In this document: positions 16,309-25,194 of the stretch, piece after piece
Layout of the letters: each line of letters opens with the position of its first letter
Numbering within the stretch: position 1 is the stretch's first letter
Assembly: GCF_047123815.1 (NCBI RefSeq)
Contig: NZ_CP138920.1
Location: 372,001-436,000, forward strand
Direction of reading: 5' to 3'
DNA from: Maricaulis sp017643475
GTDB lineage: Bacteria > Pseudomonadota > Alphaproteobacteria > Caulobacterales > Maricaulaceae
DNA: 64,000 nucleotides
Made by a program: the position numbers and the translations under genes
Notes under the pieces: generated by a model
The model's input: the letters and a program-made list of their open reading frames with translations, nothing else
Database searches by the model: none
Told to the model about the DNA's origin: nothing

Positions 16309-17694
16309 TCAGAACAGCCTGATATCCGCCTCGATGCGCTGGCCGCGGCGCATGACCGCGATCGGCCAGGTCTCCTGGCCGTCCAGGCGCGCCAGCATGT
16401 CCTCGAAATCATCAAGCGTGACAATGCGCCGGCCATCGATCTCCACGACACGGTCGCCCGGACGGAAGCCGTAATTGGCCGCCAGGGAACGCCGTCGGAT
16501 ATTGGACACGATCAGGCCTTCCTCGAAGGAATCAAGGCCCACACTTTCATTGAACGCCGGCGAGAGCTCGAGCAGCGAGCTGCCAACAAAGGGATTGGCG
16601 CCTTCCGGCACGAAAGGCTGCGGATCGGCAATACCTGGCGCCGGCAGGACCGGGACATCCAGGGAAATCTCGCGACCATCGCGCAGGACGGTGAAGCGCG
16701 CATCATCGCCGGTTGCGTGCGTGGCCAGGCGGAAACGTGTGCCACTGTCATTATTGACCTCGTGGCCATCCACAGCGAGCACGATATCGCCCTGGCGCAG
16801 ACCGGCATCATCTGCTGCCGCATCCGGGTAGATCTCGTTGATCAGGGCACCACGCGGACGATCCAGGCCAAAAGCCTGGGCCAGGTCGCTGGTGACCGGC
16901 TGCAGGCGCGCGCCCAGCCAGGGGCGGATCAGCTCGCCCTCGCTCAGCGCCGTATCGACGACACGGCTCACCAGATCGACAGGAATGGCAAAACCGATTC
17001 CGTTTGATCCGCCGGAACGGGAGAAGATCATCGTGTTAACGCCGATCAGCTCGCCATCCATATTCACCAGTGCACCGCCGGAATTGCCCGGATTGATCGC
17101 GGCATCGGTCTGGATGAAGGAAGCGAAATCGCTCTCGCCCACATCGGTGCGGGCAAGCGCCGAGATGATGCCGCTGGTCACCGTCTGGCCGACACCAAAC
17201 GGGTTGCCAATGGCCAGGACCAGATCACCCACCTCCCCGTCTCCGCCGGTATCAAACGGCAGGACCGGAAGCGGCTCGTCGGTCTCGACTTTCAGGATCG
17301 CCAGATCAGAGGCCTCGTCCGTCAACAGGATTTGTGCCTCGAACTCGCGCCGGTCGGCCAGCACCACACGCAACTCGTCCGCGCCCTGCACGACATGGTT
17401 ATTCGTGACGATCACACCGGACGCATCGACAATCACGCCGGAGCCGAGGGAGTTCTGCTCGCGCTCGCGGGTACGTCGGGAAAAGAAGGAGACCCGCTGT
17501 TGCACCGTGCGGCTGGTATAGACATTGACCACAGCAGGCGCGGCCTCGCGCACGATGGGCGCAAAGGACAGCTGCATCTGGGCCTGGCTCTCCGGAACGA
17601 CACGGTCGGCGGCAAAGGGAAGTTCCTGCGCCAGGACGGATCCGGAAACAGCGAGCGATGCGAGAAGAGCGAGAGATTTTATCATGAGGTTCAT
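16309..17694 (-). CDS. degQ: Periplasmic serine protease, DegQ/HtrA family
   Basis: This 461-aa HtrA-type protease and chaperone should degrade misfolded periplasmic proteins. It has a signal peptide (LALLASLAVSGSVLAQ), a trypsin-like domain with the triad His in TNNHVV, Asp in SDLAILKV and Ser in NPGNSGGALV, and two PDZ domains (about residues 270-350 and 390-455). Two start ATGs are possible, at 17694 and 17685; neither has a clear ribosome site. It follows the rplQ terminator and is therefore expressed from its own promoter. Confidence 0.9.
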   Translation of the reverse strand: MNLMIKSLALLASLAVSGSVLAQELPFAADRVVPESQAQMQLSFAPIVREAAPAVVNVYTSRTVQQRVSFFSRRTREREQNSLGSGVIVDASGVIVTNNHVVQGADELRVVLADRREFEAQILLTDEASDLAILKVETDEPLPVLPFDTGGDGEVGDLVLAIGNPFGVGQTVTSGIISALARTDVGESDFASFIQTDAAINPGNSGGALVNMDGELIGVNTMIFSRSGGSNGIGFAIPVDLVSRVVDTALSEGELIRPWLGARLQPVTSDLAQAFGLDRPRGALINEIYPDAAADDAGLRQGDIVLAVDGHEVNNDSGTRFRLATHATGDDARFTVLRDGREISLDVPVLPAPGIADPQPFVPEGANPFVGSSLLELSPAFNESVGLDSFEEGLIVSNIRRRSLAANYGFRPGDRVVEIDGRRIVTLDDFEDMLARLDGQETWPIAVMRRGQRIEADIRLF

Positions 17695-17715
17695 ATAGGC
17701 ACACTTTCGGACATG

Positions 17716-17748
17716 AAAAAGGCGGCTCGCAAATGCTAAGCCGCCTTC
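17716..17748 (-). terminator. Terminator after rplQ
   Basis: On the minus strand a GC-rich hairpin AAGGCGGCT...AGCCGCCTT with a short loop is followed by a T-run (A-run at 17716-17720 on the plus strand). It is placed 26 bp after the rplQ stop and closes the long ribosomal protein cluster. Confidence 0.85.
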
Positions 17749-17773
17749 TCCTGAACCTGTAATGACAAGTGTC

Positions 17774-18196
17774 TTACTCGTCGTTCATGTCGCCTTCGGC
17801 CTCGACGCGAGCGCGGTCAGCAGCGCCCTTGGCTGCCGGATCGCGGTCAACCAGCTCGATGACAGCCATCGGAGCATTGTCGCCGTGACGGAAGCCAGCC
17901 TTGAGGACGCGGGTGTAACCACCAGCGCGCTCGGTGTAGCGGCCGCCCAGCGTGTCGAACAGCTTCTTGACCTGTTCTTCATTGCGAACTTTGGACATGG
18001 CCAGACGACGACCGTGCAGGTCGCCACGCTTGGCCAGCGTGATCAGCTTGTCCATGAACGGAGCCAGCTCCTTGGCTTTCGGGAGCGTGGTTACGATTTG
18101 CTCGTGCTCGATCAGCGACGCAGCCATATTGGCCAGCATGGCCTTACGGTGCGAGGTCGTACGGTTGAGCTTGCGGTGTGCGATGCCGTGACGCAT
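17774..18196 (-). CDS. rplQ: 50S ribosomal protein L17
   Basis: L17 is a large-subunit protein near the exit tunnel. The N-terminal MRHGIAHRKLNRTTSHRKAM is the highly conserved start of the family. The 140-aa length is typical of alphaproteobacteria, with a C-terminal acidic extension. It is the last gene of the alpha-operon part (rpsM-rpsK-rpoA-rplQ), 45 bp after rpoA. Confidence 0.97.
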   Translation of the reverse strand: MRHGIAHRKLNRTTSHRKAMLANMAASLIEHEQIVTTLPKAKELAPFMDKLITLAKRGDLHGRRLAMSKVRNEEQVKKLFDTLGGRYTERAGGYTRVLKAGFRHGDNAPMAVIELVDRDPAAKGAADRARVEAEGDMNDE

Positions 18197-18241
18197 GGCT
18201 TAATCTCCTCAGGTCCGGTTCAGGCGCCTCTCGGCGGCTGC

Positions 18242-19261
18242 CTAGACGTGATCCTCAAAACGTTTGGCGAGATCCTCGATGTTCTCCGGCGGCCAGTTCG
18301 GCGCTTCCATACCCAGGTGCAGACCCATCTGGGCGAGAACTTCCTTGATCTCATTAAGCGACTTGCGGCCGAAGTTCGGGGTACGGAGCATTTCCGCCTC
18401 GGACTTCTGGATCAGGTCGCCGATGTAAACAATATTGTCATTCTTCAGGCAGTTCGCCGAACGAACAGACAGCTCCAGCTCGTCGACCTTGCGCAGCAGC
18501 GCCGGGTTGAAATCGAGCTCCGGCTTGTCGTCTTCCGCCGGGCGGCTTTCGACAGCCTCCTCAAAGTTGATGAAGATCTGGAACTGGTCCTGCAGGATGC
18601 GCGCAGCAAAAGCGACAGCGTCTTCCGGCGAGACCGTACCATCCGTCTCAACTTCGAGATTCAGTTTGTCATAGTCCAGAACCTGGCCCTCACGGGTGTT
18701 CTCGACATTGTAGGACACGCGCTTGACCGGGCTGTACAGGCTGTCAACGCCGATCAGGCCGATCGGAGCGTCTTCCGGACGATTGCGGTCGGACGGAACA
18801 TAGCCCTTGCCGGTGTTGACGGTGAATTCCATGCGGATTTCAGCGCCTTCATCCAGCGTGCAGAGAACGAGGTCCTTGTTGACGATCTCGACGTCAGCCG
18901 TTTCCTCGATGTCACCCGCAGTCACGATGCCCGGACCAGTCTTGGTCAGGACAACGCGCTTGGGTCCCTCGCCATGCATGCGCAGGGCAATCTGCTTGAT
19001 GTTCAGGATGATGTCAGTGACGTCCTCGCGAACACCGTCGATCGAGGAGAACTCGTGCACCACACCATCGATGTGTACATTCGTGACAGCTGCGCCCTGC
19101 AGGGAGGACAGCAGCACACGACGCAGAGCATTGCCCAGTGTCATGCCAAAACCACGCTCCAGCGGTTCGGCGACAATCTTGGCCTGACGCTCCGGATCAT
19201 GACCCGGTTTGATCTCCGGCTTCATCGGACGAATGAGTTCTTGCCAGTTCTTTTCGATCAC
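18242..19261 (-). CDS. rpoA: RNA polymerase alpha subunit
   Basis: The 339-aa alpha subunit starts assembly of RNA polymerase as a dimer and contacts promoters and activators. The N-terminal domain shows EPLERGFGMTLGNALRRVLL, and the C-terminal helix-hairpin-helix domain (LSVRSANCLKNDNIVYIGDL, then PNFGRKSLNEIKEVL) is complete. It lies between rpsK and rplQ. Confidence 0.98.
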   Translation of the reverse strand: MIEKNWQELIRPMKPEIKPGHDPERQAKIVAEPLERGFGMTLGNALRRVLLSSLQGAAVTNVHIDGVVHEFSSIDGVREDVTDIILNIKQIALRMHGEGPKRVVLTKTGPGIVTAGDIEETADVEIVNKDLVLCTLDEGAEIRMEFTVNTGKGYVPSDRNRPEDAPIGLIGVDSLYSPVKRVSYNVENTREGQVLDYDKLNLEVETDGTVSPEDAVAFAARILQDQFQIFINFEEAVESRPAEDDKPELDFNPALLRKVDELELSVRSANCLKNDNIVYIGDLIQKSEAEMLRTPNFGRKSLNEIKEVLAQMGLHLGMEAPNWPPENIEDLAKRFEDHV

Positions 19262-19335
19262 GTTCTTACTGCCCCTTCATCAGCCGGCGGCGGTGCGCCG
19301 GCGCGTACATACAGGCGAAAACCAAATGCGTTGTC

Positions 19336-19725
19336 TTAAACGCGACGACGCTTCGGCGGACGGCAACCATTGTGCGGAATGGGCGTCACGTCCTGGATGG
19401 TGGTGATGGTAAAACCAACAGCTTGCAGAGCGCGCAGCGCCGACTCACGGCCCGAACCCGGACCGGAAACCTTGACTTCCAGCGTCTTCATGCCGTGCTC
19501 GAGAGCCTTCTTGCCCGCATCCTCGGCAGCCATCTGCGCAGCATAAGGCGTGGACTTGCGGGAGCCCTTGAAGCCCATGTGACCAGCGGAGGACCAGGAA
19601 ATTGCATTACCCTGGGCGTCGGTGATGGTCACCATGGTGTTGTTGAAGCTGGAATTCACGTGGGCAACACCCGACGTGATATTCTTGCGCTCGCGGCGTT
19701 TAACGCGGCCGGTATCTTTAGCCAT
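19336..19725 (-). CDS. rpsK: 30S ribosomal protein S11
   Basis: S11 is a platform protein of the small subunit near the mRNA exit. The 129-aa protein shows the conserved GVAHVNSSFNNTMVTITD and the C-terminal DVTPIPHNGCRPPKRRRV. It sits 10 bp after rpsM and 74 bp before rpoA. Confidence 0.98.
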   Translation of the reverse strand: MAKDTGRVKRRERKNITSGVAHVNSSFNNTMVTITDAQGNAISWSSAGHMGFKGSRKSTPYAAQMAAEDAGKKALEHGMKTLEVKVSGPGSGRESALRALQAVGFTITTIQDVTPIPHNGCRPPKRRRV

Positions 19726-19735
19726 GGTTCAGGCC

Positions 19736-20104
19736 CTATTTCTTCTTGCCGGCAATCGGCTTGGCCGGACCTTTACGGGTGCGCGCATTGGTGTGCGTGC
19801 GCTGACCGCGAACCGGCAGGCCACGACGGTGGCGCAGGCCGCGGTAGTTACCGAGGTCCATGAGACGTTTGATGTTCACAGCGACTTCGCGGCGAAGATC
19901 ACCTTCCACGGTGTGATCGCGGTCGATCACTTCGCGGATCTGCAGGATCTCTGCGTCGGTCAGGTCACTTACACGGCGCTCCGGGGTGATGGACACCTGT
20001 TCACAGATGTCCTTCGCCTTGGCCGGGCCAATGCCGTGGATATAGCTAAGCGCGATCATTACACGCTTGTTCGTCGGAATGTTGACGCCGGCAATACGGG
20101 CCAC
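19736..20104 (-). CDS. rpsM: 30S ribosomal protein S13
   Basis: S13 is a head protein that contacts the P-site tRNA and the large subunit. The 122-aa product begins MARIAGVNIPTNKRVMIAL and contains YRGLRHRRGLPVRGQRTHTN. It is the first gene after a promoter-containing 144-bp gap behind adk; no rpmJ lies in this gap. Confidence 0.98.
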   Translation of the reverse strand: MARIAGVNIPTNKRVMIALSYIHGIGPAKAKDICEQVSITPERRVSDLTDAEILQIREVIDRDHTVEGDLRREVAVNIKRLMDLGNYRGLRHRRGLPVRGQRTHTNARTRKGPAKPIAGKKK

Positions 20105-20197
20105 GATCCATCTCCTAATTCAGAACACCATTCAGGGACGAAACATTGGGCCACCTCCCGGTTGCCTCAAATGTTCGCCCGCTTTTGCGAAGGGCGC

Positions 20198-20227
20198 TAT
20201 CTACAGTCTGTGTTGCGCCCCCGTCAA
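20198..20227 (-). promoter_or_regulatory. Promoter for rpsM-rpsK-rpoA-rplQ
   Basis: On the minus strand TTGACG (20222-20227) and TAGATA (20198-20203) are separated by 18 nt, 94 bp ahead of rpsM. The same hexamer type is found before rpsL in this window. It would allow expression of S13, S11, alpha and L17 independently of the upstream operon. Confidence 0.6.
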
Positions 20228-20248
20228 TGGGGTTACAACACGCTTTGT

Positions 20249-20815
20249 TCACTTCTCGTCCAATGCAGCTGCAATTGATGCAGCTACAGCGTCCATTGAC
20301 CCCATTCCGTCGACCTCTTTCAGCTTGCCCTGGTTGGCAAAGAAAGGGATCAGCGGTGCGGTCTGGCCGTAATAGACCTTGAGACGGTTACGGATGACTT
20401 CTTCAGTGTCATCCGGACGTCCCTCTTCCTCGGCCCGCTTGACCAGGCGCTGGACGAGCGCTTCGTCAACAACCTTCAGCTCGACAACCGAGTCGACCTG
20501 AGTGCCACGATCCGCGAGCAGCTGGTCCAGGGCTTCCGCCTGGGCCACCGTCCGCGGGAAACCATCGAAGATGGCTCCGCCGGCCGCTTCCGCTTCGGGA
20601 AGACGTTCGGCAATCAGTTCAATAACAATCTCGTCGGACACCAGCTCGCCGGCATCGATGATCGCAGCAATTCGCTTGCCGAGATCAGAGCCTGCTGCCT
20701 TGGCAGCGCGCAGCATGTCACCGGTGGACAGCTGCACCCAGCCGCGCTCTGCAACGAGACGCTTGGCCTGGGTACCCTTGCCGCAACCCGGAGGTCCGAA
20801 AAGAATGATGTTCAT
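20249..20815 (-). CDS. adk: Adenylate kinase
   Basis: Adk converts ATP + AMP to two ADP. This is the 188-aa short-lid form without the zinc-binding lid insertion. The P-loop FGPPGCGKGTQAKRL is at the N-terminus, followed by LSTGDMLRAA, DGFPRTVAQA and the Arg-rich lid. It overlaps the end of secY by 4 bp, so the two are translationally linked, an order common in alphaproteobacteria. Confidence 0.97.
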   Translation of the reverse strand: MNIILFGPPGCGKGTQAKRLVAERGWVQLSTGDMLRAAKAAGSDLGKRIAAIIDAGELVSDEIVIELIAERLPEAEAAGGAIFDGFPRTVAQAEALDQLLADRGTQVDSVVELKVVDEALVQRLVKRAEEEGRPDDTEEVIRNRLKVYYGQTAPLIPFFANQGKLKEVDGMGSMDAVAASIAAALDEK

Positions 20816-22149
20816 CGCTTGCGCCCCCGCAGCTTCGACTTTTTGATCAGGCCTTCATACTGGTGAGCCAGCAGATGCGACTGAATCTGGGAGATCGTGT
20901 CCATGGTCACCGAGACGACAATCAGGATCGACGTACCGCCCAGGGCAGTGTTCGGCGAAATCATCATCGGAACCACACAGATCAGCGTCAGATAGAGCGC
21001 GCCAATCAGAGTCAGACGGGACAGGACATAGTCCAGGTATTCCGCCGTACGCTTGCCCGGACGGATGCCTGGCAGGAAACCACCGTATTTGCGGAGGTTG
21101 TCAGCCGTGTCTTCCGGGTTAAACACCACGGAGGTGTAGAAGAAACAGAAAAAGATGATCATTGCCGCATACACAATCAGGAAGGTCGGAGACCCGGCCT
21201 GAAGATAGGCAATGATATTGGCCAGTGGGCCACTTGCGGCCTGCGTGTTGAAGCTCGCCATCGTCTGCGGCATGAACAGCAGGGAAGAGGCGAAGATCGG
21301 CGGAATAACGCCGGCCGTGTTGAGCTTCAGCGGCAGGAAGGAGCTCTCACCGCCCATCATGCGGTTGCCCTGTTGGCGCTTGGGATACTGGACCAGAAGG
21401 CGACGCTGGGAACGCTCGACGAAAACCACCAGGGTCAGGCCAGCGAGAACCAGGGCGACACCGCCGAGGAATACACCACCGGACAGGGTCCCGCTCTCAG
21501 CGGCCGCAAAGGCGCCACCGATCAGGCTTGGCACCGCAGCGATAATCCCTGCGAAAATGATCAGCGAAACACCATTGCCGATACCCCGAGCGGTGATCTG
21601 TTCACCCAGCCACAGCAGCAGCATCGTACCGCCAACAAGTGTCGTCACCGTGGAGACCAAGAAGAACAGACCCGGATTGACCGCGAGCGCCTGACCCGTG
21701 TTCGGATCAATCGAGTTCATTCCCACGGCGATCGCCAGCGCCTGGCCTGTGGCCAGAAGGACAGTCAGGTAACGCGTATACTGGTTGATTTGCTTGCGGC
21801 CGGCTTCACCGCCCTCCTTCTTGAGCTTTTCAAGGGAAGGAATGGTGGCGGACATCAGCTGCATGATGATCGACGCCGAGATATACGGCATCACGTTCAG
21901 GGCAAAGATTGCCATACGCTCGACGGCGCCGCCGCCAAGCATGTTGAACATGGACAGAATTCCCTGGGAATTCTGGTCGAACATTGCCGCGTAACGGGTC
22001 GGGTCGATACCCGGAACCGGAACATAGGTACCCACACGATACAGGATCAGGATCCCGATCGTGAACAGGATACGCTGTTGCAGCTCCTTCGCTTTCGCGA
22101 AGGAGCCGAAATTCATGTTCGCAGCAAGCTGTTGTGCAGCTGAAGCCAT
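20812..22149 (-). CDS. secY: Preprotein translocase subunit SecY
   Basis: SecY is the channel of the Sec translocon. The 445-aa protein has ten membrane helices. Family motifs include YRVGTYVPVPGIDPTRY in the first helix region, LNVMPYISASIIMQL, and a long cytoplasmic loop YPKRQQGNRMMGG. It lies between rplO and adk. Confidence 0.97.
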   Translation of the reverse strand: MASAAQQLAANMNFGSFAKAKELQQRILFTIGILILYRVGTYVPVPGIDPTRYAAMFDQNSQGILSMFNMLGGGAVERMAIFALNVMPYISASIIMQLMSATIPSLEKLKKEGGEAGRKQINQYTRYLTVLLATGQALAIAVGMNSIDPNTGQALAVNPGLFFLVSTVTTLVGGTMLLLWLGEQITARGIGNGVSLIIFAGIIAAVPSLIGGAFAAAESGTLSGGVFLGGVALVLAGLTLVVFVERSQRRLLVQYPKRQQGNRMMGGESSFLPLKLNTAGVIPPIFASSLLFMPQTMASFNTQAASGPLANIIAYLQAGSPTFLIVYAAMIIFFCFFYTSVVFNPEDTADNLRKYGGFLPGIRPGKRTAEYLDYVLSRLTLIGALYLTLICVVPMMISPNTALGGTSILIVVSVTMDTISQIQSHLLAHQYEGLIKKSKLRGRKR

Positions 22150-22181
22150 TTAGTCGTCCTCAAGCGGTCGGCGGATGCCGA

Positions 22182-22658
22182 TTAGGCCTCTGCGTCTTTC
22201 GCAGCAGGCAGATTCACTTTGCCGCCTGCTTTCTCGACTGCCTCAACGGCAGGCTTGGAAGCACCGGCTACGGTGATCTCTACTTTGGCCTTCAGTTCGC
22301 CTTTCGCAAGGAGGCGGATGCCATCGAGCTCACGACGGACCAGACCGGCCGCGATGAGAGCTTCGGCATCAATTGCCTTCTTGGCGTCGAGCTTGCCTTC
22401 GTCGATCGCTTTCTGCAGGCGACCGAGATTGATCTCGGCCCACTGCTTGCGGTTCGGCTTGTTGAAGCCACGCTTGGGAAGACGCATGTGAAGCGGCATC
22501 TGGCCGCCCTCGAAGCCCTTGATGGCTACGCCAGAGCGGGATTTCTGACCCTTCACACCACGGCCACCGGTCTTGCCCTTGCCCGAGCCGATACCACGGC
22601 CGATACGGGTGCGGAGCTTGGCGGCGCCGTCGTTGTCGCGCAATTCATTGAGACGCAT
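22182..22658 (-). CDS. rplO: 50S ribosomal protein L15
   Basis: L15 is an early-binding large-subunit protein. The family start MRLNELRDNDGA is at 22658, preceded by GGAGAA as ribosome site; an upstream in-frame ATG at 22691 would add 11 unlikely residues. The 158-aa protein has the basic glycine-rich GRGIGSGKGKTGGRGVKGQK segment. It lies 32 bp before secY. Confidence 0.96.
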   Translation of the reverse strand: MRLNELRDNDGAAKLRTRIGRGIGSGKGKTGGRGVKGQKSRSGVAIKGFEGGQMPLHMRLPKRGFNKPNRKQWAEINLGRLQKAIDEGKLDAKKAIDAEALIAAGLVRRELDGIRLLAKGELKAKVEITVAGASKPAVEAVEKAGGKVNLPAAKDAEA

Positions 22659-22698
22659 ATCGTTCTCCATTCGAACGAGTGGTTTCCCCAACGGGGAC

Positions 22699-22884
22699 CT
22701 ACTCCTCGATAATTTCCACCATGTGGCTGACTTTGCGGATCATGCCGCGGACAGCCGGGGTGTCTTCCAGTTCACGAACGCGGCCGATCTTGTTGAGACC
22801 AAGACCAACCAGCGTAGCGCGCTGATCTTCGGGGCGGCGAATCGGGCTGCCCGTCTGACGGATTTTGATGGTTTTGTTAGCCAT
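22699..22884 (-). CDS. rpmD: 50S ribosomal protein L30
   Basis: L30 is a small (61 aa) large-subunit protein. Sequence features IKIRQTGSPIRRPEDQRATL and GLNKIGRVRELEDTPAVRGM are characteristic. It sits between rpsE (11 bp gap) and rplO (40 bp gap). Confidence 0.96.
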   Translation of the reverse strand: MANKTIKIRQTGSPIRRPEDQRATLVGLGLNKIGRVRELEDTPAVRGMIRKVSHMVEIIEE

Positions 22885-22895
22885 GATCGCGGTCC

Positions 22896-23495
22896 TTACG
22901 ATTCAATCGCTTCCGGCGAAGACGCACCGTCGCTACGGCGGTTCACCAGATCACCGACCTTCAGGCCACGCTTCGCAGCGACGGAACGCGGCGAATTCTG
23001 GCGCTTCAGGGCGTCGAAGGTTGCACGGATCATGTTGTACGGGTTGGACGTGCCCAGGGATTTGGCAACAACGTCGCCAACGCCGAGGGTTTCCAGAACC
23101 GCACGCATCGGACCACCGGCGATAACGCCGGTTCCCGGAGGTGCAGCACGCAGTACAACCTTGCCCGCACCGTGACGGCCACGGCCATCATGGTGAAGCG
23201 TACGGCCTTCGCGCAGCGGAACACGGATCATGTTCTTCTTAGCTTCGTCCGTCGCCTTGCGGATCGCTTCCGGAACCTCGCGGGCCTTGCCCTGGCCGAA
23301 GCCAACGCGGCCCTTCTGGTCACCTACGACAACCAGAGCGGCAAACTGGAAGTTACGACCACCTTTAACGGTCTTCGCAACGCGGTTGATGTGTACGAGC
23401 TTGTCGACGAGTTCGTCTTCGCGCTCTTCCTGACGGTCTTTGTTACGACCCCGGCCGCGTCCGCGGCCACGTTCCTGCTCTCTTTGTTGAGCCAT
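22896..23495 (-). CDS. rpsE: 30S ribosomal protein S5
   Basis: S5 is a small-subunit protein important for decoding accuracy and mRNA unwinding. The 199-aa protein has an Arg/Gly-rich N-terminal extension (RGRGRGRNKDRQ) ahead of the conserved LVHINRVAKTVKGGRNFQF and the fidelity region around AAPPGTGVIAGGPMRAVLE. Such RG extensions are common in alphaproteobacteria. Confidence 0.98.
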   Translation of the reverse strand: MAQQREQERGRGRGRGRNKDRQEEREDELVDKLVHINRVAKTVKGGRNFQFAALVVVGDQKGRVGFGQGKAREVPEAIRKATDEAKKNMIRVPLREGRTLHHDGRGRHGAGKVVLRAAPPGTGVIAGGPMRAVLETLGVGDVVAKSLGTSNPYNMIRATFDALKRQNSPRSVAAKRGLKVGDLVNRRSDGASSPEAIES

Positions 23496-23508
23496 GGTGT
23501 CCGCTCCC

Positions 23509-23871
23509 TTAGAAGTCCAGGCCGCCCTCGCGGGCCGCCTCTGCGAGCGCTTTCACACGCCCGTGGTAGATGTAGCCGCCGCGGTCAAAGACGACAGTCT
23601 TGACGCCTTCCTTGGCAGCACGCTCTGCGATCAGCTTGCCAACAAATGCAGCAGCCGCAACGTCGCAACCCTTGGAGTGCTCCTTGCGAGCAACTTCTTC
23701 CATGGAAGAAGCAGATGCGATCGTCTTGCCAGCGACATCGTCGATGATCTGGACAGAGATGTTCTTCGAAGAACGGAAGACCGAGAGGCGCGGACGGCCA
23801 TTGGCCAGTTTCCGAAGCCGGATCCGGTTGCGCTGTGCGCGACGGACGGATTTTTCGCGTTGAGTTTTCAT
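23509..23871 (-). CDS. rplR: 50S ribosomal protein L18
   Basis: L18 binds 5S rRNA. The 120-aa product contains RLRKLANGRPRLSVFRSSKN and the C-terminal VFDRGGYIYHGRVKALAEAA. It lies between rplF and rpsE with gaps of 8 and 13 bp. Confidence 0.98.
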   Translation of the reverse strand: MKTQREKSVRRAQRNRIRLRKLANGRPRLSVFRSSKNISVQIIDDVAGKTIASASSMEEVARKEHSKGCDVAAAAFVGKLIAERAAKEGVKTVVFDRGGYIYHGRVKALAEAAREGGLDF

Positions 23872-23879
23872 CGCTCGCC

Positions 23880-24413
23880 CTACTTCTTCTTGCCTTCTTT
23901 GCGGCGAATGTATTCGCCGACATATTTGATACCTTTGCCCTTGTACGGCTCCGGCGGACGGAAACGACGGATCTCGGCGGCAACCTGACCAACTTTTTGC
24001 TTGTCAGCACCTGCAACTTTCACCTCGGTCGGCTTGCCACAGGAAATCGTGACGCCAGCCGGCGGGGTGTAGACAACGTCGTGCGAGAGACCGAGCGACA
24101 GCTTCAGGGACGTGCCCTGCATCTGAGCGCGGTAACCAACGCCGACCAGTTCAAGATCTTTTTCGTAACCAGCGGTGACGCCCTGGACGAGGTTCGCGAT
24201 CAGCGCGCGTTGCATGCCCCACATGGCGCGGGCGCGCTTGCTTTCGTCGCGCGGCTGAACCTGGATACCTTCATCGCCCTGGGAGACGGTGACGTCTTCG
24301 ACAAAGTCCATGGACAGTTCGCCCTTGGGACCTTTGACCGTCAGGCTCGTCTCGGACAGTGTCGCGGTGACACCAGCCGGAACGGCTACGGGGAGTTTAC
24401 CAATACGTGACAT
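23880..24413 (-). CDS. rplF: 50S ribosomal protein L6
   Basis: L6 is near the factor-binding site of the large subunit. The 177-aa protein begins MSRIGKLPVAVPAGV and ends with the conserved PEPYKGKGIKYVGEYIRRKE. Confidence 0.98.
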   Translation of the reverse strand: MSRIGKLPVAVPAGVTATLSETSLTVKGPKGELSMDFVEDVTVSQGDEGIQVQPRDESKRARAMWGMQRALIANLVQGVTAGYEKDLELVGVGYRAQMQGTSLKLSLGLSHDVVYTPPAGVTISCGKPTEVKVAGADKQKVGQVAAEIRRFRPPEPYKGKGIKYVGEYIRRKEGKKK

Positions 24414-24425
24414 CGATTGTCTCCC

Positions 24426-24824
24426 TTAGCTGACGTGGCAAAGGATCTCGCCGCCCACATTGGCCTCGCGAGCATTGGAATCCGACATCACGCCCTTCGG
24501 CGTGGAGAGGATGGCAATACCCAGACCATTCTGGACGAGCGGCAGATCCTTGACGCCCGAATAAACACGGCGGCCAGGCTTCGAGATACGCTTGATCTCG
24601 GAGATTACGGAATCGCCTTCGAAATACTTGAGCTCGATTTCGAACTCTTTCATGCCGCTGGCATGCTCTACTTCCGCATAGTCACGGATGTAGCCTTCGC
24701 TCTTGAGCACGTCGAGGACGCGACGGCGAAGGGCCGATGCCGGCGTGGACACGTTGCGCTTGTTGCGCATCAGTGCGTTACGGATGCGGGTCAGCATATC
24801 GCCGAGAGGATCATTCACAGACAT
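24426..24824 (-). CDS. rpsH: 30S ribosomal protein S8
   Basis: S8 binds the 16S central domain and in many bacteria represses its own operon. The 132-aa protein has the start NDPLGDMLTRIRNALM and the C-terminal GVMSDSNAREANVGGEILCH. Confidence 0.98.
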   Translation of the reverse strand: MSVNDPLGDMLTRIRNALMRNKRNVSTPASALRRRVLDVLKSEGYIRDYAEVEHASGMKEFEIELKYFEGDSVISEIKRISKPGRRVYSGVKDLPLVQNGLGIAILSTPKGVMSDSNAREANVGGEILCHVS

Positions 24825-24839
24825 ATCGGATCTCCTCTC

Positions 24840-25145
24840 TTACCAGCTCGACTTGACCATGCCCGGGACCATGCCCTGGCTAGCCAATTGGCGCAGCGCG
24901 ATACGCGACATGCGCAGCTTGCGATAGAAACCGCGCGGGCGACCGGTGATTTCACAACGGTTGCGTACACGGGTGACTGCCGAATTACGCGGCAGTGCTG
25001 CCAGTTTCAGCTGAGCAGCAAAACGCTCGTCAACCGGCAGTTCCTGGTCACGCGCGATCGCTTTGAGCTGCTCACGCTTGGCAGCATAACGCTGGGCCAG
25101 GCGCTCGCGCTTGCGATTGCGTTCAACTGAGGCTTTTTTCGCCAT
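24840..25145 (-). CDS. rpsN: 30S ribosomal protein S14
   Basis: S14 is a head protein of the small subunit. This is the 101-aa long form without the CxxC zinc motifs. The C-terminal RNRCEITGRPRGFYRKLRMS is diagnostic. Confidence 0.97.
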   Translation of the reverse strand: MAKKASVERNRKRERLAQRYAAKREQLKAIARDQELPVDERFAAQLKLAALPRNSAVTRVRNRCEITGRPRGFYRKLRMSRIALRQLASQGMVPGMVKSSW

Positions 25146-25194
25146 TTAAGTTCTCCTGCGTGCGGAGCCGGTATGGCTCTGCTCTCCTGCTGCG

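Noticed and set aside
20105..20248. rpmJ (L36) between adk and rpsM
   Set aside because: No short basic CxxC-containing frame is found in the 144-bp gap, which instead holds the rpsM promoter.
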